A model generated the notes under the pieces. It saw nothing but the letters and a program-made list of their open reading frames with translations, made no database searches and was not told the origin of the DNA. Below, piece by piece: positions 56,301 through 64,000 of a stretch of DNA of 64,000 bases; position 1 is the stretch's first letter, and each line of letters begins with the position of its first letter. Source of the stretch: Panonychus citri (lineage: Eukaryota > Arthropoda > Arachnida > Trombidiformes > Tetranychidae); the NCBI RefSeq assembly GCF_014898815.1, contig NW_026515542.1, positions 620,001 through 684,000 of the forward strand, given 5' to 3'. The translations under genes were made by a program, and so were the position numbers.

Positions 56301-58600
56301 ATTGATTATAATCAATTTTCATGGACAGTCAATGATGATGAATTACCATGAATTCCTTGAGATTCAATCATTACTTTCAATCTCTCTTCTATTCTATGAT
56401 TATCCTCTAATAAGGAAGCTAATTAACTCATCAATCAAATCAAAAGAATGAATTTCTTTCTATCATATCAGAATTTTCATCAGAACATTTTTTTTTCTTT
56501 CTCTTTCCTTTCTTTTCTGTTCCATAATGATGTGATATTTACTGAGATTTCTTATCCTCTGGGAAGGTTAACTTTTACCTCCCTGTGTGAGCAGAGTTTC
56601 AATTCAATTCATCAGCCAGTTGATCTCGTATCATGAATTCTTCAAGAATTACCAAGAAAAAGCTAAGAAGATGAGCAAGATACTTTTGATGATGATGGAA
56701 AAAAAGTTATGCTTGGAATTGTAGTTTTCCCTCTTTCGAAAGTTACTTTTTTAAAGAGTTAATTCAACTATGATTGATGATTCTGGTGTGTTGATACCCT
56801 CTTGATCAATCCTACACTCTAATAACCCCCATACACCACCTACAGAATCTCACTCAGCTTTTACTTGTTCCCTCATTTCTACTTGGAGCAAAATCAATTC
56901 GAAAGTAACAATCTTATCATGGAATAGTAAATAACCAAAATGTGAGGTATTGATTGAATAGTTGTGGGTGGAAAATTTTGTATTTGAACCATCATGAAGA
57001 TTATTGTATCAATGATAAACAGCTAAATCGAGCGAAAGTATATTTTTAGGAGAATTATCCTCCAGGGTGATTCCTCAGTAAGAGTCAAGTTGTAACTTGG
57101 TATAATAATGATGAGATATAAGAAATTTTATCAACTTATCATTAGATAATCAATTGATTGTCTATAAATAAAAACAATTGAAGTTGATTATGCATCTAAT
57201 TTTATCAAGTAACTTTATAATTAGAAAATAATTGCGACAATTAAAGTTTTCAATGATTTTCTTAATGAAACGTAAATTAATTACAAGAAGTCAATTCATT
57301 ATGTTTGACTTTCTCTTATCTCTTGATTTTCCTTCTGAGTTCACTTTTTACTTTTAGAATTTTTTTATGTTATTAACCTTATGCACTTTTTTCTCAATTC
57401 AATGGAGCAAAGAGAAGCTCAGCTTTTATCCTAATTCTGTGGTACTTTTTTTCAACAGGAAATTCCAAGGTTCTACTTCCCATTATGAGTGCTCAAGAAG
57501 AAACAGATTAACATCAGGATCAGAGCAAAATGTGTGTGTGAGAGAGAGAGACAGAGAGAAACAACATATAAACTTGGAAGAAGTTTAGTTTAATTGAATG
57601 AAGATAGCGAATGAAAGAGAGAGGGAGGTAATATTAATCTTCTCTTTCTCTCTGTCTTTCGCCTCATCCTCTTCATCATCTACCCTCATCTCTTTATTGC
57701 TGCATCTTTTCATCATAATAAGTACCATGTTCCGGATCATCATCACCCTGAACCCGTTTGCATTTTATGCACCTTGATTATCAATAGAGCTGAAGAGAAT
57801 GATAAAAAATCTTATCAATTCAACTTTATCTCCATGAATGTTTAATCAGCTGATGAGTTGATTTTTTCTGCATGAGCAAATTAAGTTAATTTGAATGGTC
57901 ATTATGAACGATTGAGATTGTTGAAAATTTTTTCGCAATCTGGTCAATTTGATATGCTCTTTATAAAAGAGAGAGAAACATGAACTCTCACAGCATATAG
58001 TATGCAAATGAATTTCATCTCATTTCTTTACCATGAAAGCATTTTTTCCTCCTAAAAATTTGCATAAACAAATTGCAATTTAATTTCAAGTGTTGATGCA
58101 ATTTCCTAAACTTTTAAACAATCTGTTCCGATGGTAAAGCTTAATGATAATTGAATTTTATCAGATGATAATCATCATCATTTGAATATAAACAGAAAAA
58201 ATCCAATCCCATGTTCAAACTCATTCTTCTGATACATAATAGCAACATGGAGTTGAATCTGTTCCTACTGCTCAGTTTTCCAAATAGTAAGTTTTTTTTC
58301 CACTAATATTCATTTTTCTCTACAGATGAAATTGGCGACAATTAAATAAATTGTCTGTGTGAGCTTTCATTTTCCAGAGAAATGATGATTAGAGTAAGAT
58401 AATCAAGAACTGGTCCAATTCATCAACTTTAATTAAATTTAGTTAATTAACGGGAAGATTAACTTACACTCACCTATGAATTGAGTTTTTCTAAAAATTT
58501 GAAGGATGAAGTTGTAATTGTTTCTATGAACCATTTTTTATCTCCTCATATCCAAATAACAAAATCTAATTTCTTCCTCTCTCAAATTACTAATTAGACA
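50353..58600. other. non-coding sequence upstream of the first visible neuroligin exon
   Basis: Probably the left part of a long neuroligin intron, since the next upstream exon was not found. The sequence is AT-rich with dispersed GAACTTTTTT words. Open frames here are under 100 codons and I do not support them. No RNA gene is recognised. Confidence 0.5.
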
Positions 58601-59511
58601 ATGACTATCTTTGGGCCAAAGACATTCGTATACTCTGAACCAAATAATCACTGAAATTCAATTGTCTTTTTTTCGAGCGTGCAATTCAAATTTGATAGTA
58701 TAATTAGTATTTGTGTTAGAAATAAGAGGATATGTGTTGTACTTCTGGTGAATTTGAAGATGATTGGTACTCCACTCAATAGTAGCTTATCTTGTGTACA
58801 CATTGGAACATTTAACCTAAAGTACAATTCATATGTTTAGTAAGACTTCGGATTAGGTCCGCCCGTTAAGAGACCTGAAAACTTTTTGTACATATAGCTC
58901 ATGCCAAACTACACATAATGTGTGAGTATGTATAAGCGGAAAGATCTAGTTCTTGAGATACAGGGCTTCGAGGTTGGATTTTGCCATAGAGCTCTATGGG
59001 TAAAAATTAAATTTCCGTATATGCATACTACTGACTTTTACCTCTCGATTTTTGTATATAATATACCTTACTAAATTTGGTTGAACATCAAGTCAAGGTC
59101 ACACTATAATGTCAAAGTCATCTCAAGGTCATTCAAAAAGCTATTTGCATTTACTTTTTCAGGCAGTTTTGTAATAAAATAACCTATTAAATCATACATA
59201 TTCCGGGCATTTATACCGTAAGAAGTAACTAGACTGACAATTCTGTATTTGTAATGTATGTGCAAATTTTTAACGCTATCATTGCAGCCTTGAAGATCAG
59301 GGAATTTAACCTGCTCACCATTCTTCGGTAGCAGACTTACAGGAACCCAGTGAACAACACTTGTTCAGTCAGTAAAATTCAGCTCTTTATCTTTCTGGTT
59401 CTATCTAAATATTGCCCATTCTATCAGAGTTATGATGATATTTAGCATATTATATACAGATCGCTTGATAGTACCACTTGAACATCTCTACACTTATACG
59501 GCGCAGCAAAA
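58601..59511. other. unclassified, possibly mobile-element-derived sequence
   Basis: The word composition changes: GAT/ATC and GA repeats nearly vanish. It contains a perfect 16-bp palindrome CCATAGAGCTCTATGG (58984-58999) and two TCAAGGTCA words (59093-59101 and 59123-59131) that recur in the fold-back element at 61 kb. No coding frame is supported. Calling it transposon-derived is an inference from the neighbours. Confidence 0.35.
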
Positions 59512-59660
59512 TTCGATAATTCATTTCGGCTGGACTTCAACATTCCATTTGATTGACAATATCCACAGACAAAATGATAATTTTTGCCCCAAACGGGTGT
59601 GGCCGCTAGCTGGCGGGAGGGAAATGGAATGTTGAAGTCCAGCCGAAATGAATTATCGAA
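59512..59660. mobile_element. 39-bp perfect inverted-repeat element (MITE-like)
   Basis: The arms 59512-59550 and 59622-59660 are perfect 39-nt reverse complements (outer end TTCGATAATTC, inner end CATTCCATTT). They flank a 71-nt centre that is unusually GC-rich for this window (GTGGCCGCTAGCTGGCGGGA at 59599-59618). I see no clear target-site duplication. The call as a miniature transposon is an inference; a simple palindrome is the alternative. Confidence 0.55.
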
Positions 59661-59689
59661 CTAACATTTTTATAACAATCAACATAAAG

Positions 59690-60385
59690 TCATTTGAATT
59701 CAGCACATAAAATGTTGTAATCATCGTTACCACATTGGAATTCGGCCAATGGCTCTACAAGATTGGCTTTGTTATAATAATCCATGAACTGCTTCCATTT
59801 TTTGGTAGAGACGATGAGCAGCATAGTCACAATCATTGAGTCATTGCTTCAACCAGCATCAAAGTGGGTGAAGAAGTATTCGATTTTTAAGTAAGGCATT
59901 TGTAAGTCTTGAGCTTTTGTTGGAGTTTCTCTTTTACACAAGCTGGTGCGGGAAGTAGCAATTTCTTTCCCTACATATTACGAATACTACATATACGAAT
60001 ATTTCTCAACATATTCAAATGTGTAGAAATCAGAAAAATAGTGTTAAACAGATCAGTTTTTAGAATGGTAAAATCATTTGGATGGAGGTTGAGAACTTTC
60101 AGTTTTACAGTAACTGTTTTCCCATTTCGATATTTTCTATGAACGGATCTCTCGTCAATTGAATCTTGAGAAGACCAGCCCATTCATCATCTGCACCTCC
60201 ATGATCTCCTTTGATAAGATTCGAAGGCTCAATGTCAGATTTCAATATTGAATAAAGTTTGAACAGATGGTTAAAACCTATTCCTGTATGAACTAGTTTA
60301 GTCATCAATTTAATTTGCTTAGTTCTTCATCATCATTAATATCCAAGATGGATTTAGTTGGATCCGTGATTTTTTTGTCAGCCAT
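59690..60385 (-). pseudogene. decayed coding remnant, unknown family
   Basis: I do not recognise the family. A good start context (AAGAAGATGG) at 60385 opens MADKKITDPTKSILDINDD and reads 26 codons to a stop. The sense continues in a second frame at about 60308-60105 (LVHTGIGFNHLFKLY, then DHGGADDEWAGLLKIQLTRD), in a third frame near 60183-59971 (NGKTVTVKLKVLNLHPNDF), and again near 59805-59690 (TKKWKQFMDYYNKANLVEPL), ending in TGA. These pieces have ordinary amino-acid composition, unlike the repeat-driven frames elsewhere. That suggests a protein gene broken by several frameshifts, or less likely a multi-intron gene; I found no consensus splice sites at the breaks. Confidence 0.35.
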
Positions 60386-60485
60386 CTTCTTAAATGAATA
60401 TGAAAATATTTATTAATTCCAACATATTGCTTGAATTTAAAAATAAAGGAGAAATTTACTCGTCATCATCATTACAATAAATTAT

Positions 60486-60788
60486 TTAATATAAAATGTA
60501 ATCTTCATTTAAAGTTAACATACACCATTCTTCAACTTGTGCTACTGTCTGCTTTTTATTATCTGTCTTAATTAAATCGAAATGAACAGTATAAACGTTG
60601 GGCCACGAGAGGTAATGTTTGCTCATCTGCAGTAGGGATAACTTTAACTTCGGTTGGTGAACTACCCATTGAAAAATAATGTTGCAAGAAATATTTGTAG
60701 AACCTAAAGCAGATTTAACGAAAAAATTAAAAAAATCTGATCTAGAAAGATTATATTTATTCCAAATCAATTGATCAAAGAGATTCAT
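60486..60788 (-). CDS. hypothetical protein fragment, 100 aa
   Basis: An open frame from the ATG at 60788, with non-repetitive composition (for example FFNFFVKSALGSTNISCNII and SWPNVYTVHFDLIKTDNKKQ). No family is recognised and no signal peptide or membrane segment is evident. It sits between the fold-back element and the decayed remnant on the same strand, so it may be another piece of the same mobile-element-associated gene or a chance frame. Low confidence that it is expressed. Confidence 0.25.
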   Translation of the reverse strand: MNLFDQLIWNKYNLSRSDFFNFFVKSALGSTNISCNIIFQWVVHQPKLKLSLLQMSKHYLSWPNVYTVHFDLIKTDNKKQTVAQVEEWCMLTLNEDYILY

Positions 60789-60890
60789 GAACAAGTAATG
60801 TTATGAATCAGTTTAAGATAAAATATTTAGAAATATTATCATAGAGAAAATTTCTTCATAGCCTTTCCAAATTGAAGCAGATCAACAATA

Positions 60891-61361
60891 CAGGGCATTT
60901 CACCAAGTTTCCAACAAGTTTTTCTCGAACAACTTTCTTGTTATTGAGTGTTGAGACCCCATACTTGAGTTACAGTAGTTTGGGCCATACTCAATTGTCA
61001 TATCAAAGTATCAAGGTCATTCCGGTCATTCTGTTAGGACACGGTCTTTGTTACGAGCAGATTAATGAAAGTTGAATAAAAAGGGTTCCGCATCAAAAAC
61101 GCTTTATCTCTGCAACAAAGACCGTGAGAGTCAAAAAACCTTTTTGATTTAGGCACATGCTGTTTTTTTAAATTTGAATCGATTGTGACCACCAAATGAC
61201 CTTGAAACCGTATCCTAACAGAATGACCGGAATGACCTTGATACTTTGATATGACAATTGAGTATGGCCCAAACTACTGTAACTCAAGTATGGGGTCTCA
61301 ACACTCAATAACAAGAAAGTTGTTCGAGAAAAACTTGTTGGAAACTTGGTGAAATGCCCTG
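60891..61361. mobile_element. fold-back element with 159-bp arms, TA-flanked
   Basis: The left arm 60887-61045 and right arm 61207-61365 are reverse complements with a single mismatch that I can find; the spacer is 161 nt. The inferred termini start CAGGGCATTTCACC and are bounded on both sides by TA (60889-60890 and 61362-61363), the target preference of Tc1/mariner elements. The 8-bp flanks expected for hAT elements do not match. There is no coding capacity, so it would be a non-autonomous element. A further 13-bp inverted pair (61040-61052 with 61114-61126) is nested at the inner end of the left arm. Confidence 0.75.
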
Positions 61362-61365
61362 TATT

Positions 61366-61840
61366 AAACTCGTAATTTTGAAATTTTCGCTCAATTAATT
61401 ACCATGAAGGAAACAAACATTGGACTAGCCAATTTGTGCAAATCTACGTATGGACAAATCTTAAACGACATTACTGCTAAATATGGAAAAAGGAATTGGC
61501 TTTTAACGAATCAGCTATGTGGTTGACATCATGTTTATCGAAAAAGTCCTCAAATAGAATAGTTAGGTTTGAATATGGTGCAGACGATCTTTTGGTTACA
61601 GTAGTAGTAAAACACACAAGATAGCACATTTTTATTGATTATTCATCGATTTTGAATTTTCGATCGAACCGAATCATCCACATATCTATCGATAGGCAAT
61701 TGATTGGAGAATAATAATTTGATAATTTTTGATTGATTTATTGATTGATTATTGATAAAATTTATAAAAAAAAATTTTTCACCACCACCATATTACAATT
61801 AAAGTTTTTGTGATTAAATCGAAACAAATTGAACATTACA
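61366..61840. other. non-coding spacer
   Basis: No gene is seen. It contains CTATCGATAG (61686-61695), a palindrome holding the TATCGATA word bound by DREF in Drosophila, and ATTGATTGATTATTGAT-like AT repeats near 61720-61770. Confidence 0.4.
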
Positions 61841-62053
61841 TTAGTTTTCGCTCCAGAAGCGAACAAGATCTTCATTTTGTGATATTTTCCTGATCGTTTT
61901 CATGTGCTGATTTAAAAACTTCATTCGAACTGTTGCTCTAAGTATTTTAGGATACAATGTAGTTAGGTTGTCCAAATTGATTAGGAATTGTATCCTGAAT
62001 GACCATACCCAATCATAGTTTTCATTTGAGCAAACCATTGCATTCTCGAACAA
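61841..62053 (-). pseudogene. frameshifted C-terminal part of the 273-aa ORF gene
   Basis: Starting just where the upstream frame loses sense, this frame reads LFENAMVCSNENYDWVWSFR and later IQFLINLDNLTTLYPKIL, and ends at a TAA at 61841. Ordinary composition and the position right after EYLKRHRALS make it the probable continuation of the same protein. A sequencing indel in this AT-rich DNA would look the same. Confidence 0.4.
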
Positions 62054-62802
62054 TCCGATAAAGCTCGATGCCTCTTGAGATATTCGCCCAATTTAGCTCC
62101 AAATAAAATTGCTCTCCTTTCATTTTGACTGATTGCAGCTCTCATCTGAATTACAAGATTAGTAGCCTCTTCTCGGGTATCTATTGGTCGATCATCGAAA
62201 ACAGGCAACTCATCATTCACAACAACAAGGCTATTTTCCAATGTTTCCAATATTTTTTCGAGTGATCGATCATTTCGGTTATCAGGCTCGTCTTCAGGTT
62301 CAGAATCACTCGAAGATGATGAAGATGAGGACGAAGACGAGGACGAAGGTGAGGACGAAGAGAGGCTGGGTAAAAAGACTGATTCGCTATCACTTTCACT
62401 CGATGATTCTTCCGATCGCATCTCATCATCAACAATCAAAGGTTGTTCAACTAAAGGGTCAGCAACGGGTTCAACGGGTTCAATGGGTTGGATGTCTGGA
62501 ATAACTGGGTCATCAGACGAGCTTACCTCATTTTGTGGGTCTTGGTGATTTCTTGGTTGGTAATCCATAGCATGATCAATATCACCATTCACAATCACAG
62601 GTGCAGCTTCATTATCGATGATTGGTTGGTTGAATAATTGTCTCTCTATTCCTGAATTGGTCCTGAAGCCATTAACATAATGTCCGATATTATTGATTAT
62701 ATATTGGCGAATGTTTTCACGGTATTGATTGGGTAGTCGTTGCAACAAATTTATAAAAAAGAAAGTAAACACAAAAGAATCGATTGGGTCAATGTTGATC
62801 AT
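61981..62802 (-). CDS. hypothetical acidic/serine-rich protein, 273 aa, likely frameshifted
   Basis: I do not recognise this gene. The ATG at 62802 is the first Met after an in-frame stop ten codons upstream. Residues 1-60 look globular (FFINLLQRLPNQYRENIRQY). Residues 85-140 are rich in Pro, Asp and Glu, residues 140-175 form a Ser/Asp/Glu run, and the C-terminal part turns helical (REEATNLVIQMRAAISQNER, then LGEYLKRHRALS). After RALS the frame ends within about 20 unremarkable residues. A neighbouring frame opens at 62053 and continues in a protein-like way to 61841. Together they suggest one protein of about 325 residues carrying a single-base frameshift near 62050. It lies among mobile-element remnants, so it may be an element-encoded or captured gene. 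Confidence 0.5.
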   Translation of the reverse strand: MINIDPIDSFVFTFFFINLLQRLPNQYRENIRQYIINNIGHYVNGFRTNSGIERQLFNQPIIDNEAAPVIVNGDIDHAMDYQPRNHQDPQNEVSSSDDPVIPDIQPIEPVEPVADPLVEQPLIVDDEMRSEESSSESDSESVFLPSLSSSSPSSSSSSSSSSSSSDSEPEDEPDNRNDRSLEKILETLENSLVVVNDELPVFDDRPIDTREEATNLVIQMRAAISQNERRAILFGAKLGEYLKRHRALSDCSRMQWFAQMKTMIGYGHSGYNS

Positions 62803-63396
62803 GATGATGATGAGATTAATGATAATTACTGATCAATAAATCACTATTGGGAGAAAGATAACGGTAAATGTTGTAGAACGGTGTAAAATTTTCAAACTAT
62901 TAAGCTCCATGTCCGAATTTGGATGCGCAGAAGATCGCCAGCATGTCACTTTTACTATTTGCTATTGCTAGGTATTGGTTAACGTTAAAAATCAATAAAT
63001 TTTTTTTACAGTTATTTGACATTGTCTCTGTAAAAAAATTACATTGAAAAGGCATTTTTTAAAAGTGCATAACTTTTGTATTTTAGGTTTTCTATGGTCA
63101 TGCTATACAGCAAACAATCAGAAATTTTACGAGGATTCCGAAAATATCGGACTTATTTTTCTAGGACCTATGGTTTCGAAAATACGAGGGTATACGTTTT
63201 TTCCATTGTTAAGAGTAGCCAACACCCTTTCGATATATCGATATATCGATATATAGCTTATTGCTAAAAAATGTGTTTTGAGAGAAATCCACCGTGATCA
63301 GTAATGACGTGCACACGTTTAATTGCTAATAACTTTTTAATCAAAATTCATATCAATATACTGATTACACCAAAATAAAGTTCATTTCATTACAAA
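62803..63396. other. non-coding, between unknown ORF and transposase remnant
   Basis: No coding frame is supported. The right part (about 63260-63396) probably contains the 3' non-coding end of the transposon, but its terminal inverted repeat cannot be identified because the other end is outside the window. Confidence 0.35.
63231..63254. repeat. (CGATATAT)3 tandem repeat
   Basis: Three exact copies of an 8-mer create two TATCGATA words (63236-63243 and 63244-63251), the DREF-type sequence known from Drosophila. They lie about 430 bp upstream of the start of the unknown ORF. Confidence 0.8.
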
Positions 63397-64000
63397 TCAA
63401 ATGAGAATATGTTCGAAATGATCACCTTCCGTCTGCATAACAGCTCGAAGGCGTTTCGCGAAGTTACCAATTACGGATTCTAAAGTCGAAGTCTCAATTG
63501 TCTCTATCGACTCCTTCACCGCGGAAACCAATTCTGGTATCGAATTTGGGTTTCGATGATATACTTGGTCCTTAAGGTAACCCCAGAGAAAAAAATCGCA
63601 CGGATTCAGGTCAGGGCTATAGGGTGGCCAGTCGATTCCGCTAGGATAGTGCTTATTAAAGTGCAAACACGACCGCCGAAAGCTGAATTTATGTTTTCAA
63701 ATGATCACGAGTTCGATGAGGTGTTGCTCCATCTTGCATGAAAGTAAAATCCGTAATCATATCCTTGTCATCCGCAAATGGTAAAAACTTAGTTTTCAAC
63801 AATTTGTTATACTCATCGGATGTTACCGTTTTGTCAAAAAAAAGGCTTCAGTTGTGCAATCTGAGTTGATTCCCATCCAAACACTTACCTTCTTTGGATG
63901 AAGATGCTTTTCAATGACGAAATGAGGATTCTCTGTCCCCCAGATTTGATAATTCTGTTTGTTAACGAATCCATGTAACCAGAAGTGACACTCATCAGTG
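63397..64000 (-). pseudogene. Tc1/mariner-type DDE transposase, 3' part, decayed
   Basis: Reading in from the right edge, the minus strand encodes TDECHFWLHGFVNKQNYQIW and ENPHFVIEKHLHPKKVSVWM. It changes frame at a run of eight T (63838-63845) and resumes with DKTVTSDEYNKLL and FMQDGATPHRTRDHLKT, which ends in TAA at 63689. It changes again through NINSAFGGRV to IDWPPYSPDLNPCDFFLWGY and a C-terminal part ending EHILI at 63397. The acidic residues expected for the DDE site are seen in DECHF, QDGA and NPCD. This motif order is that of Tc1/mariner-like transposases of the DDE_3 type. At least three frame changes show that the copy is inactive. The N-terminal DNA-binding part and left inverted repeat lie beyond the window. 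Confidence 0.85.

Noticed and set aside
60883..61369. hAT origin for the fold-back element because the ends start CAGGG
   Set aside because: The 8-bp flanks do not match; only TA is shared on both sides.

Overview
The window looks like nuclear DNA of an arthropod, most likely a small AT-rich genome such as that of an acariform (spider-mite-like) mite. The reasons are strong A+T richness by eye, spliceosomal genes with short introns (70, 75, 93 and 109 nt) next to multi-kilobase ones, very abundant GAT/ATC and GA/CT microsatellites, and a homeodomain of the NK7.1 type, a class I know from invertebrates. The species is an inference; no ribosomal or mitochondrial marker is present.

Layout. 1-7212: non-coding. 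7213-8774 (+): two 3' exons of an NK7.1-like homeobox gene; its 5' exons were not found. 9588-9878 (+): a complete intronless LSM8 gene for the U6 snRNA Lsm2-8 ring. 10404-20939 (-): a three-exon gene for a seven-transmembrane receptor of the adhesion-GPCR A type (GPR124/GPR125-like) with a very long low-complexity cytoplasmic tail. LSM8 and this receptor are convergent. 20940-40274: about 19 kb without a convincing gene. 40275-50352 (-): the last six exons of a neuroligin, with its extracellular cholinesterase-like domain, membrane helix and cytoplasmic tail; its 5' exons lie further right, beyond what I can recognise. All splice phases in the receptor and neuroligin models agree, which is the main support for them.

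50353-58600 is non-coding and is probably neuroligin intron. 58600-64000 differs in character: fewer GAT/GA microsatellites, a 39-bp perfect inverted repeat, a 0.47-kb fold-back element with 159-bp near-perfect arms bounded by TA, broken coding remnants, an acidic serine-rich unknown ORF with a frameshift, and the 3' half of a decayed Tc1/mariner-type transposase running off the right edge. I read this as a mobile-element-rich block, possibly inside the neuroligin gene.

Two of the genes encode predicted neuronal or cell-adhesion surface proteins (neuroligin and the ADGRA-type receptor), both on the minus strand and separated by the 19-kb gene-poor interval. I found no bacterial-type system, CRISPR array, tRNA or rRNA. 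The less usual observations are the repeated motifs (GAACTTTTTT across the window; TCAAGGTCA clustered in the right-hand block), the fold-back elements, and large low-complexity insertions in otherwise conserved membrane proteins.
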